The translations under genes and the position numbers were made by a program. From Treponema sp. UBA1233 (GTDB lineage: Bacteria > Spirochaetota > Spirochaetia > Treponematales > Treponemataceae), in contig DBWR01000052.1 in the NCBI GenBank assembly GCA_002309305.1, forward strand, positions 25,659-49,896: 24,238 nt of DNA, written 5' to 3'. Numbering within the stretch: the stretch's first letter is position 1; each line of letters begins with the position of its first letter. The notes below the pieces were generated by a model. That model was not told the origin of the DNA and did no database searches. It worked only from the letters and a program-made list of their open reading frames with translations. Below, piece after piece: positions 7,578 to 15,384 of this stretch.

Positions 7578-7615
7578 AACTGCTCCCTATGGATAATGGG
7601 GGGCAGTTTTTTTTT
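7578..7615 (+). terminator. Intrinsic terminator of the ABC exporter operon
   Basis: AACTGCTCCC (7578-7587) pairs with GGGGGCAGTT (7599-7608), a 10-bp stem with one T-G wobble and an 11-nt loop, followed by a run of nine Ts (7607-7615). It lies 16 bp after the second ABC stop codon and directly before the end of the convergent vapC. Confidence 0.9.
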
Positions 7616-8017
7616 CTAATCCTTTTTCCAGTTTTCCAATTTTAGGTTAGGAATATTTTTGAAGTGTTTTGTATTATTAGTTACTAGTACTAATTCATTG
7701 TAAATTGCTGTTGATGCGATAAGCAAATCCATATCTTCAATTTTTATTCCTTTTTCGAACATCTTTGCTTTTATATCTGCGAAGACTTCCATGACACCTT
7801 CATTCAATTCTTCAATTGGATAGATATCCCGAATATGATTAACTTTTATCATATTCTTCTGTTCGTTCTGGGAACGCTTAGCACCAAATATTAACTCTGC
7901 GTAAGTTATCATTGAGATAGAAATAGGAATGTTTTTATTCTCTTTGAATTTTTCTAAAACTTTATCATCTCCACGAAGGGCAAATATTATTGTATCGGTA
8001 TCAATCAAATATGCCAT
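7616..8017 (-). CDS. vapC: VapC-type PIN-domain ribonuclease toxin
   Basis: A 133-aa single PIN domain. The acidic quartet of the family is visible: Asp6 in YLIDTDTI, Glu41 in ITYAEL, Asp97 in IEDMDLLIAS, and the final polar position in VTNNTKHF (Asn115, often Asp). These residues bind metal ions for RNA cleavage, typically of tRNA or rRNA. The start codon overlaps the antitoxin gene by 17 bp, the usual coupled order antitoxin-toxin. The gene ends at the ABC operon's terminator. The target RNA cannot be told from sequence. Confidence 0.9.
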   Translation of the reverse strand: MAYLIDTDTIIFALRGDDKVLEKFKENKNIPISISMITYAELIFGAKRSQNEQKNMIKVNHIRDIYPIEELNEGVMEVFADIKAKMFEKGIKIEDMDLLIASTAIYNELVLVTNNTKHFKNIPNLKLENWKKD

Positions 8018-8279
8018 CTAATGCCTCGAATCTTTTTGAATTTACTCGGGAAGCGTAAATATCGTCAATAATATCTTTAGTGCTTCGGGAATCTTCCCAT
8101 GAGCCTGAAAGCTTTAAGAATTCTTCAGTAGCATTTTTATTCTTAGAAGGAACAGATGTAAAATAGTCTTGCAAAATAGTTATGACTTGCTGACTGATAG
8201 AACGATTGTCAAGTTTTGCAGCAAATTTTAATCTGTCATATAAACGATCGTCCATATCACGCACTTGTAGCATTGCCAT
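8001..8279 (-). CDS. vapB: VapB/FitA-like ribbon-helix-helix antitoxin
   Basis: A 92-aa antitoxin partner of VapC. The N-terminus MAMLQVRDMDDRLYDRL followed by NRSISQQVI is a typical FitA-like ribbon-helix-helix DNA-binding unit (residues about 3-40). The C-terminal half, rich in acidic and Ser residues with GSWEDSR, would wrap the toxin. The frame extends to a TTG at 8297, but the ATG at 8279 has GGAGG 6 nt upstream and the family's usual start. It is expected to neutralise VapC and, with it, repress its own promoter. Confidence 0.85.
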   Translation of the reverse strand: MAMLQVRDMDDRLYDRLKFAAKLDNRSISQQVITILQDYFTSVPSKNKNATEEFLKLSGSWEDSRSTKDIIDDIYASRVNSKRFEALDGIFD

Positions 8280-8297
8280 ATTTTGCCTCCAATTCAA

Positions 8298-8326
8298 AAT
8301 ATACTACAGTTTGCATGAAAAATCAA
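8298..8326 (-). promoter_or_regulatory. vapBC promoter with possible operator
   Basis: On the minus strand, TTGATT (plus 8321-8326) and TATATT (8298-8303) are 17 bp apart, 18 bp upstream of the antitoxin ATG. A short inverted repeat TTTGC/GCAAA (8310-8314 and 8327-8331) overlaps the -35 region and could be an autoregulatory operator, although the arms are short. Confidence 0.5.
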
Positions 8327-8331
8327 GCAAA

Positions 8332-8518
8332 ATTCATTATAGCAGTTTACATACATCCTTGATTTCTTTTTCTTTACAACGCTTTGATAATTGGTATGGA
8401 AACAGCTGAGTCTCACATCAGCAATATTCGTTGACGTAATCTGCGAAATTTGTACTCTTTATTTTTTGTCATAAGTTTTAGAAAGAAACAATCTTCTGGA
8501 GAAAGTTCCTCACAAATC
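8332..8518. other. AT-rich intergenic stretch without recognised gene
   Basis: Between the divergent vapBC and trp promoters (gap 8280-8612) I see no convincing coding frame. The only structure is a small inverted repeat GCTGA/TCAGC near 8405-8421 without a T-run. The stretch may simply separate the accessory toxin-antitoxin module from the core trp operon. Confidence 0.5.
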
Positions 8519-8561
8519 TTTTAATGTTACTATTGACAAAAACATTAAAAAGGTGTATAAA
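8519..8561 (+). promoter_or_regulatory. trp operon promoter wrapped by a perfect inverted repeat (operator)
   Basis: A consensus TTGACA (8533-8538) is followed at exactly 17 bp by TATAAA (8556-8561). A perfect 10-bp inverted repeat, TTTTAATGTT (8519-8528) and AACATTAAAA (8541-8550), flanks the -35 box with a 12-nt spacer, the geometry of a repressor operator. A second, 6-bp repeat GTTTCT/AGAAAC (8569-8574 and 8581-8586) lies at the expected transcript start. The leader is only about 45 nt, with no Trp-codon leader peptide and no T-box. Control is thus probably by a DNA-binding repressor; which one is not visible here. Confidence 0.8.
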
Positions 8562-8612
8562 TATATTAGTTTCTTTTAATAGAAACACTTTATTTATGAC
8601 GGAGGAGCTTTT

Positions 8613-10091
8613 ATGACATCCAGAAACGATTCGATTTATTTTTCACTTTCATGTGAACGCTACACACCGTTCAGTCTTGCTAGAAAACTTGGAGCAATTG
8701 CTATTCTGGAAAGTGCGTCTTTTGCAAGGGGTAAGGACAGATATTCAATTCTTTTGCTTGAACCTGCCTTTCATATTGTTCAGGATGATGAGGGAGTTGC
8801 TTTTTTAATAGACGGAAGACGACTCCCCTACAAGGGTAAAAATGAAACGGGAGAAACGATTGCACCTGGAAGTCGTGTCATGCATACTCCCGATATCCTG
8901 GACGCTCTTTTGTATGTCGCAGAACAGAACGACATGAGTTTTGTAAATAAGGAAGACGGAACTCAGAGTGCAAATACCATTCCTGTTCCAACAAGCGGTC
9001 TGGGTTACTTGAGCTATGAATTTTCAGCAAGATGCGACACAATCAAATTGCAGAATCAAACAGATGAGCTCCATATCCCGGAAAGTGAATTTGTCGCAGG
9101 CCACATTTACATCGTTTTTGATCACTTTACAGAAACACTCCACATATTCGGCTTGAATTATAACGAACATCAGATAGATCTTGAAGCATCAGTCAAAGAA
9201 CTCAGGCAGAGGCTTTCTGACATGGATTTTTCATATCTTGCATCTCCTGAAGCACCTTGTCCCGTCAGTGTAATTACAAATCTTGAAGAAAGTGAAAGAG
9301 AATATAAGGAAAAAGTTGAGGCAATCAAAAAGGAAATAATTGCGGGTAATCTTTTGCAGGCAGTTCCGAGCAGAAGACTTCAATTTGAATGTGAGAATTC
9401 AGCATTGGAAATCTATCGTCGTCTTAGGGCAGTGAATCCAAGTCCATACCTTTTTTACATTGATTTTGGAAACCGCCAGTTAATCGGTGCCAGCCCAGAA
9501 AGTCTTGTGCGTGTCCGTGAGGGAGTCGCTTCAATTCGTCCGATTGCAGGAACCCGTCGCAGGGGAAAGAACGCAGAAGAAGACGAGGCTCTTAAAGAAG
9601 AACTGTTGAATGATTCAAAGGAAAGAGCGGAACACCTCATGCTTGTTGACCTTGCAAGAAATGATCTGGGTCGTGTATGCCAGAACGGAAGTGTGGAAGT
9701 AAGTCGCTTTATGGACGTAGAAAAATTCAGCCATGTGATGCACATTGTAAGCGATGTCCAGGGAAAGGTAAAAAAGGAGTTGAAGGCCATTCAGGTTTTG
9801 AGGGCTGCTTTTCCAGCTGGAACTGTAAGCGGTGCTCCTAAAATCAATGCGATTCAAATCTTGAGTCGTCTGGAAAAGACAAAGAGAAGGTTTTATGCAG
9901 GTGCCGTGGGTTACATTCAGTCAAACGGAGACTTGGATTTTTGCATTGCAATCAGATGTGCCCTTAAGCAGGACAAAGTGTGGACGCTTCAGGCTGGAGG
10001 CGGAATTGTGTACGACAGTAATGCGGAGCGCGAATGGGAAGAGACAAACGAAAAACTTGGTGCGTTGAAATCTGTTTTTGAAAATGTCTAA
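8613..10091 (+). CDS. trpE: Anthranilate synthase component I
   Basis: A 492-aa chorismate-binding enzyme converting chorismate plus ammonia (from TrpG) to anthranilate. Conserved blocks run in order: GNLLQAVPSRRL, GASPESLVRVREG, RPIAGTRRRG, the ERAEHLMLVDLARNDLGRV block, FSHVMHIVSDVQG, PAGTVSGAPKI, and near the end the GGGIVYDSNAEREWEET block. These form the active-site core of TrpE. Full length suggests an intact enzyme. The ATG has a GGAGGAG ribosome site 5 nt upstream, and the gene is first in the operon. trpGD follows after 11 bp. An N-terminal SLSCERYTPFSL resembles the region that contributes to tryptophan feedback binding in TrpE. Confidence 0.95.
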   Translation: MTSRNDSIYFSLSCERYTPFSLARKLGAIAILESASFARGKDRYSILLLEPAFHIVQDDEGVAFLIDGRRLPYKGKNETGETIAPGSRVMHTPDILDALLYVAEQNDMSFVNKEDGTQSANTIPVPTSGLGYLSYEFSARCDTIKLQNQTDELHIPESEFVAGHIYIVFDHFTETLHIFGLNYNEHQIDLEASVKELRQRLSDMDFSYLASPEAPCPVSVITNLEESEREYKEKVEAIKKEIIAGNLLQAVPSRRLQFECENSALEIYRRLRAVNPSPYLFYIDFGNRQLIGASPESLVRVREGVASIRPIAGTRRRGKNAEEDEALKEELLNDSKERAEHLMLVDLARNDLGRVCQNGSVEVSRFMDVEKFSHVMHIVSDVQGKVKKELKAIQVLRAAFPAGTVSGAPKINAIQILSRLEKTKRRFYAGAVGYIQSNGDLDFCIAIRCALKQDKVWTLQAGGGIVYDSNAEREWEETNEKLGALKSVFENV

Positions 10092-10102
10092 GGGGGAATA
10101 AA

Positions 10103-11707
10103 ATGATTGTTTTTATAGATAACAAGGATAGCTTTACATTCAATATTGTTCAGACTCTTGAAAGAGTCTCTGGTGACAGTGTAAGGGTTTTGCGTTCGGA
10201 GGAAACTTCCATTGCAGAAATTGAAAATGAAAAACCGACCCATCTTGTAATAGGACCGGGACCTGGAACTCCTCTGGAAGCCGGTATTTCTATAGAGGCA
10301 ATTAGGCATTTTGCGGGAAAAGTTCCTGTTCTTGGGATTTGTCTTGGTCATCAGGCCATTGGTGCCGCATTTGGTGCAAAGATTGTCGGTGCAAAATACA
10401 TTCGCCATGGAATTGTTGAAGAAATAAAGACGGACGGACGCGGTATTTTCCGCAACATAGGATTAAAGGGAAATTTCACAAGGTATCATTCGCTTGTAAT
10501 TGATGAGTCAACTTTGCCTCAGGACTTTGAAGTTACAGCCCGTGCAAAAGACGGAGACATAATGGGAATACGCCATAAAAACATGATAATAGAAGGCGTT
10601 CAGTTCCACCCGGAAAGCATCGCAAGTGAAAAGGGAGACGCTATTTTCAAGGGATTCCTGAAATATTCACGCGAAAACCTTTCTCATGTGTTGATTTTGA
10701 ATCAGCTCATCGATCAGAAAAAACCTTTGGACCGCACGCAGATTGCCCAGTTCATCGGAGAGCTTACGGACGGAATGATGGATGAAAAAATTGCTTCGTC
10801 AGTATTAACTGCCATGGCTGCACGCGGTAATCCTACTGCAGAAGAGATGGCGGGAGCGGCGGAAGTCATGCTCAAAAAGAAAACGAGTTTCCCGCTTGAA
10901 AGGTCAGGCCTTGCAGAAATTGTCGGAACAGGTGGAGACGGAAAGGGCAGCTTTAACATTTCATCTCTTTCGGCCCTGATTGCGGCAAGCTGTGGGCAGG
11001 TAATGGCAAAACATGGAAATCGTGCTGTTTCTTCAAAGTCAGGTTCGGCTGATTTTTTTGAGGCCCTTGGAATTAACATCATGGCTGCTCCGGAAAAAAC
11101 AGCCGAGCTTATCAAGAAAACTGATTTTGGATTTTTGATGGCACCCGTATATCATTCAGCAATGCGGTTTGCTGCTCCCATCCGAAGGGCTTTGGGAATT
11201 AAGACAATCTTTAATGTGCTTGGTCCGCTCTTGAATCCTGCAAATGCCGACTACGAGGTTCTGGGTGTTTATTCAAAAGATCTGCTCAAGGATTATGCCC
11301 ATGCCGCAATTTCTCTTGGTGCAAAACGTGTAATGGTTGTAAATTCTGAGGACGGTTACGATGAGATTTCTCCATGTGCCCTGACAAATGTCTATCAGAT
11401 TGACGAGAAAGGAAACGAGAATCAGTATGTGATAAATCCAGAGAAGTTTGGAATCACAGATGCCGATGAAGATGAGCTTTATGGTGGAAACGGTGTTGAA
11501 AATGCCGCTCTTGCAATGGAAGTCCTCAAGGGTGGCGGACGAAGGACAATCCGTTATGCAGTTGGCTTGAATGCAGGTGCGGTTTTGTATTTGTGCGGAA
11601 AGGTCAAGACGCTCAAAGAAGGTTATGACACGGCTCTTGCTGCGATTGACAGTGGCAGGACACTCAAAAAGCTTGAAGAAATCCAGAATGTGAGTAAAAG
11701 CCTATGA
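10103..11707 (+). CDS. trpGD: TrpG-TrpD fusion: anthranilate synthase glutaminase / anthranilate phosphoribosyltransferase
   Basis: A 534-aa bifunctional protein. Residues 1-190 are a class I glutamine amidotransferase with nucleophile Cys80 (GICLGHQ) and the His169/Glu171 pair (FHPES); it supplies ammonia to TrpE. Residues about 195-534 are anthranilate phosphoribosyltransferase, with the PRPP loop GTGGDG (275-280), FNISS, and KHGNRAVSSKSGSAD (303-317). The fusion order is that of enterobacterial TrpGD. The ribosome site AAGGGGG precedes the ATG, and the stop overlaps the start of the next gene in an ATGA, indicating translational coupling. Confidence 0.95.
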   Translation: MIVFIDNKDSFTFNIVQTLERVSGDSVRVLRSEETSIAEIENEKPTHLVIGPGPGTPLEAGISIEAIRHFAGKVPVLGICLGHQAIGAAFGAKIVGAKYIRHGIVEEIKTDGRGIFRNIGLKGNFTRYHSLVIDESTLPQDFEVTARAKDGDIMGIRHKNMIIEGVQFHPESIASEKGDAIFKGFLKYSRENLSHVLILNQLIDQKKPLDRTQIAQFIGELTDGMMDEKIASSVLTAMAARGNPTAEEMAGAAEVMLKKKTSFPLERSGLAEIVGTGGDGKGSFNISSLSALIAASCGQVMAKHGNRAVSSKSGSADFFEALGINIMAAPEKTAELIKKTDFGFLMAPVYHSAMRFAAPIRRALGIKTIFNVLGPLLNPANADYEVLGVYSKDLLKDYAHAAISLGAKRVMVVNSEDGYDEISPCALTNVYQIDEKGNENQYVINPEKFGITDADEDELYGGNGVENAALAMEVLKGGGRRTIRYAVGLNAGAVLYLCGKVKTLKEGYDTALAAIDSGRTLKKLEEIQNVSKSL

Positions 11708-14487
11708 GTGACATATTGGAAAAAATAATTCAAAAGAGAAAGGAAGACATTCTTGCTTCAGGACTTTCGTTTGGGGAAAACATTCCTTCTGAGCGTACAA
11801 GAAAGGTTCATCCATTTTTGGACGGCAAGGGACTTATCCTTGAAGTAAAGAGGGCTTCTCCAAGCAAGGGTGACATTGCTCCCGATCTTGATCCCTATAA
11901 AACTGCAAGTCATTATGTTCAGGCGGGGGCACGTGCAATAAGTTGTCTTACGGAAAAGAATTATTTTAAGGGAAGCCTCAATGACCTGATGGATGTTTGT
12001 CGTGCGGTGGATGATTATGAAAAACAGAATGGCAAACAGGGTCCTGCGGTTTTAAGAAAAGATTTTCTTTTGTCAAAGGAAGAAATTGAAGTTTCTTTTA
12101 GGGCTGGTGCCGATGCAGTCCTGTTAATTGCGAGGATTCTGTCAAAACAAACGCTGTTGGAAATGGCGCTGGAAGTTCGGAGGCTTGGGATTTCGGCTCT
12201 GGTTGAAATCAGAAGTGATGAGGATTTGGATAAGCTTGCATTTCTGGTGCAAAACATTAAGGAAACAAAAAACTTTGTTGCAGGAGTCAATTCACGTAAT
12301 CTTGCGAACTTTAAAATTGATTTGCTCCGTCCTTGCATGATGATGAATAAGATTCAGAGCATTATGGGAAAGGATGCCAGAATTGTTTTTGAAAGCGGAG
12401 TTACAACTGGTGAATGTGCAAAGGTCATCGGTAGTCTTGGATTCGCAGGACTGTTGCTAGGAGAAGCTGCTGCCAAAAACCCAGAGGCGGCAAATGTATT
12501 CGTTGATTCATTTGTGAATACCGTTCAAACAAAGAATGCTGAATTCTGGAAAGACTATTCCTCAAAAAAAATAGAACACAATGCACACAAAAAAACTTTT
12601 GTAAAAATCTGTGGCCTTACCAGAATTGAAGATGTTCTTCTGGCAGAAAAACTGGGTGCTGACTTTACAGGCTTTATCTTCAGTCACGGATATCCAAGAA
12701 GCGTTACGCGTGATAATCGTCTTGAAAAAATGTTGAAAAAAATCGGAGAGGTAAAGGCAAAGAAAGTCTGTGTTGTCACTGAATTAAAATCACCAGAAAG
12801 CCAAAAAGCCGTTAGCCTTGTCAACGACGGAATCTTTGATGTGCTTCAATTTCATAACATTCCGTATGAGGATGTGGGGCCTGAGTATCTTGAGCTTCCG
12901 CATTACTTTGCAGTAAAGAGTGTTCAGGAGTGTGAGAAACTTTTTCTTAAAGGAGAGTTTCGTGTTCTGCTTGACTCAAAGGATTATGTCCAGGCTATTG
13001 CTGATGGTACTGCTTTTGAAGCAAAGGCCGGTGATTTCTTTGACAGGGAAAATCTCTGGCTTGCAGGCGGATTAAATCCAACAAACGTAAATAAACTTAC
13101 TGGATGTGAGCTTCTTGATGTTTCAAGTGGAATTGAAGATGAAGGAAATATCGGAATCAAAAGCGAGGATAAAATGAAAAAACTTTTTGAAAACATAAAC
13201 AATACATCTGGTGTTAGGGAAAAATCAACTTTTTCAAATGATGGATTCTTTGACAGCTTTGGCGGAAAATATGTGGCAGAAGTTTTACGTCGTCCTCTTG
13301 ATGAACTTGAGGTTGCATTTAGGGAGGCGATGAACGACAGGGATTTTCTGGATGAACTTGAGCTTATACGGCGTGATTACATTGGACGTGAGACACCTCT
13401 TTATTTTGCACCAACCGCAACAAAACTTTTGGGCGGAGCTCAAATCTACATCAAGCTCGAAGGCCTTGCCAATACTGGGGCACATAAAATCAACAACGCA
13501 ATAGGTCAATGTCTTTTGGCAAAACGCATGGGTAAAAAAAGAATCATTGCAGAAACAGGAGCAGGTCAGCACGGTCTTGCAACAGCCGCCGCATGTGCAA
13601 AGCTTGGACTTGACTGTACGATTTATATGGGAGAAGTTGATGTAAGGCGTCAGCAGCCAAATGTAGCCGCAATGGAATTGTATGGGGCAAAGGTTCATCC
13701 TGTAACTTCGGGAAGCCGTACGTTAAAAGATGCGGTAAACGAAGCGATGAGGGATTGGGCCGCAAATCCAGATACAACACATTATGTTCTTGGAAGTGCA
13801 TTGGGGCCTGCTCCATTCCCTGATATTGTACGTGAGTTTCAAAGTGTAATTGGCCGAGAAGTAAAACGTCAGGCGGAAGAACGTGGAATAAAAATCGCAG
13901 CTATGGTGGCTTGTGTTGGAGGCGGTTCAAATTCAATCGGATTTTTTGAGCCGTTCATAAATCAAAGGTCACCAAGGTTGATAGGAGCAGAGGCAGGAGG
14001 AATAGGACCTGGAATCGGAGAAAATGCAAGCCGCATGACGGGAAATGCCGGAAGAGATGGAATACTCCAAGGATACAAAAGCCGTTTCCTTTTGGACGAA
14101 GACGGTCAAGCCCTGCCAACCCGTTCAATTTCAGCGGGACTTGATTACTGCGGAATTGGTCCACAACTTGCAAGTCTTGGCAAATCAGGCCGTGTGGAAT
14201 TTACTTCAATTCTGGACAAGGAAGCTCTTGAAGCCGTAAGTTTTTTTGCAAAGAACGAGGGAATTCTTTTTGCATTGGAAAGTGCTCATGCCGGAGCCGC
14301 AGCAATGAAACTAGCCAAAGAGATACCTTCCGACCAGGCAATCATCATTAATATGAGTGGCCGTGGAGACAAGGATGTGTTCATTACAAGTCCTGTTTTC
14401 CGACCTGATGAATGGATTAATTTTTTACATGCGGAAATTGAACGTCTTGAATCCCAAAAAGACATTCATGATGCAAAACTGATGTAA
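11704..14487 (+). CDS. trpCFB: TrpC-TrpF-TrpB triple fusion
   Basis: A single 927-aa frame joins three enzymes. TrpC (indole-3-glycerol phosphate synthase, about 1-275) has EVKRASPSKGDI with Lys49, VLRKDFLLS and AGVNSRNL. TrpF (phosphoribosylanthranilate isomerase, about 297-490) has VKICGLT with Cys303, Asp424 in VLLDSKD, and LAGGLNP. TrpB (tryptophan synthase beta, about 510-925) has GAHKINN with PLP Lys595, ETGAGQHG with Glu617, GGGSN at 739-743, and GRGDKD. The beta-domain residues sit at a constant offset of about 508 from Salmonella TrpB (Lys87, Glu109), so the domain is colinear and looks intact. TrpC-TrpF fusions are common; adding TrpB to the same chain is unusual. No stop or frameshift interrupts the linkers. 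Confidence 0.95.
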   Translation: MSDILEKIIQKRKEDILASGLSFGENIPSERTRKVHPFLDGKGLILEVKRASPSKGDIAPDLDPYKTASHYVQAGARAISCLTEKNYFKGSLNDLMDVCRAVDDYEKQNGKQGPAVLRKDFLLSKEEIEVSFRAGADAVLLIARILSKQTLLEMALEVRRLGISALVEIRSDEDLDKLAFLVQNIKETKNFVAGVNSRNLANFKIDLLRPCMMMNKIQSIMGKDARIVFESGVTTGECAKVIGSLGFAGLLLGEAAAKNPEAANVFVDSFVNTVQTKNAEFWKDYSSKKIEHNAHKKTFVKICGLTRIEDVLLAEKLGADFTGFIFSHGYPRSVTRDNRLEKMLKKIGEVKAKKVCVVTELKSPESQKAVSLVNDGIFDVLQFHNIPYEDVGPEYLELPHYFAVKSVQECEKLFLKGEFRVLLDSKDYVQAIADGTAFEAKAGDFFDRENLWLAGGLNPTNVNKLTGCELLDVSSGIEDEGNIGIKSEDKMKKLFENINNTSGVREKSTFSNDGFFDSFGGKYVAEVLRRPLDELEVAFREAMNDRDFLDELELIRRDYIGRETPLYFAPTATKLLGGAQIYIKLEGLANTGAHKINNAIGQCLLAKRMGKKRIIAETGAGQHGLATAAACAKLGLDCTIYMGEVDVRRQQPNVAAMELYGAKVHPVTSGSRTLKDAVNEAMRDWAANPDTTHYVLGSALGPAPFPDIVREFQSVIGREVKRQAEERGIKIAAMVACVGGGSNSIGFFEPFINQRSPRLIGAEAGGIGPGIGENASRMTGNAGRDGILQGYKSRFLLDEDGQALPTRSISAGLDYCGIGPQLASLGKSGRVEFTSILDKEALEAVSFFAKNEGILFALESAHAGAAAMKLAKEIPSDQAIIINMSGRGDKDVFITSPVFRPDEWINFLHAEIERLESQKDIHDAKLM

Positions 14488-14497
14488 GGAGCTGGAG

Positions 14498-15250
14498 ATG
14501 AAAAAAATAAAATTGATGAGCCATCTGATTGCAGGATATCCGGATAAAGAAACAGCTTTGATTGTGGCGCGCTCGCTTGTTGCCGGTGGTGCCGATATTT
14601 TGGAAATACAGTTACCGTTCAGTGATCCAAGTGCCGACGGACCTGCCATTCAAACTGCCTGTACAAAAGTTCTGGAAAATGGATATAAGACATCGCAGGG
14701 CCTTGAGTTTATTTCGGAAGTTCACAAGGAGTTTCCTTCTGTTACGATATACCTGATGAGTTATGGAAGCCTGATTTATACGCCGGGTGTAGAAAACTTC
14801 TGCAAAAAAGCGCATGAGGCTGGTGTCAGTGGAATGATAATTCCTGATTTCCCATTTGACTTTGATGAGGGACTTACTGAATGCTGCAGGAAATATGAAA
14901 TGATAAACATTCCTGTTGCGGCACCTTCCATGAGCAGGGAACGGCTTTCAAAAATGGCACATTCGGGATTTCCGTTTATCTATGCGGCACTCAGGACAGG
15001 CATCACCGGAACACAAACCAAAATAGATGAAAGCACAAAGGATTTCCTTAAACGGGTCAGCGAGGGAGGAAGCAAAGTTTACGGTGGGTTTGGCATTTCC
15101 AGCGGAGATCAGTCAAAAGCCCTTGCAGATAATGTAGAGGCAATTGTTGCCGGAAGTGTCTTTGTCCGTATCATCACAGAATACCAGAACGATAAAACTC
15201 TTCTTGCCAAAAAAATAGAAGAAAAGGCCAGGGAGTTATGTGGAATGTGA
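14498..15250 (+). CDS. trpA: Tryptophan synthase alpha chain
   Basis: A 250-aa TIM-barrel enzyme that cleaves indole-3-glycerol phosphate and passes indole to TrpB. The catalytic acid Glu36 lies in LEIQLPFSDPSADGP, Asp117 lies in IIPDFPF, and the phosphate-binding loop is GGFGIS. It lacks the N-terminal helix before MKKIKLMSHLIAGYP found in enterobacterial TrpA, so it is slightly short but complete in its core. It begins 10 bp after trpCFB with a GGAG site. Its partner TrpB is the C-terminal third of the upstream fusion. No clear terminator follows before the next promoter. Confidence 0.95.
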   Translation: MKKIKLMSHLIAGYPDKETALIVARSLVAGGADILEIQLPFSDPSADGPAIQTACTKVLENGYKTSQGLEFISEVHKEFPSVTIYLMSYGSLIYTPGVENFCKKAHEAGVSGMIIPDFPFDFDEGLTECCRKYEMINIPVAAPSMSRERLSKMAHSGFPFIYAALRTGITGTQTKIDESTKDFLKRVSEGGSKVYGGFGISSGDQSKALADNVEAIVAGSVFVRIITEYQNDKTLLAKKIEEKARELCGM

Positions 15251-15280
15251 GTTTGAAATCTCCGTTAAACGGATTCTGTG

Positions 15281-15309
15281 TTGACAATAGTTCAAGGCGG
15301 TAATAGAAT
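15281..15309 (+). promoter_or_regulatory. pncB-nadE promoter
   Basis: TTGACA (15281-15286) and TAGAAT (15304-15309) are separated by 17 bp, which predicts a transcript start near 15316, about 69 nt before the pncB ATG. The promoter lies 30 bp after the trpA stop and makes pncB-nadE independent of the trp promoter. Confidence 0.75.
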
Positions 15310-15316
15310 AAAGAAA

Positions 15317-15357
15317 CGTGTATTGTTTGGGGTACCAAAACGAAGTGCCCGGACATG
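15317..15357 (+). promoter_or_regulatory. Compact structured leader of pncB
   Basis: Starting at the predicted transcript start, CGTGT (15317-15321) can pair with ACATG (15353-15357, one wobble). Inside it GGGTAC (15330-15335) can pair with GTGCCC (15345-15350, one wobble) around the loop CAAAACGAA. A competing hairpin TTTGG/CCAAA (15326-15330 and 15335-15339) uses the same bases. Two exclusive folds just upstream of the GGAG site at 15376 would suit a metabolite- or protein-responsive switch. I do not match it to a known riboswitch class, so this is a structural suggestion only. Confidence 0.3.
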
Positions 15358-15384
15358 ACGTATTATTATCGCCCTGGAGCAAAT

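Noticed and set aside
8562..8612. trp leader peptide, T-box or transcription attenuator
   Set aside because: The leader is about 45 nt with no Trp codons in a start-stop frame, no T-box sequence and no terminator followed by Ts.
15251..15280. Intrinsic terminator after trpA
   Set aside because: The only palindrome, CCGT-TAA-ACGG, gives a 4-bp stem and is not followed by a T-run.
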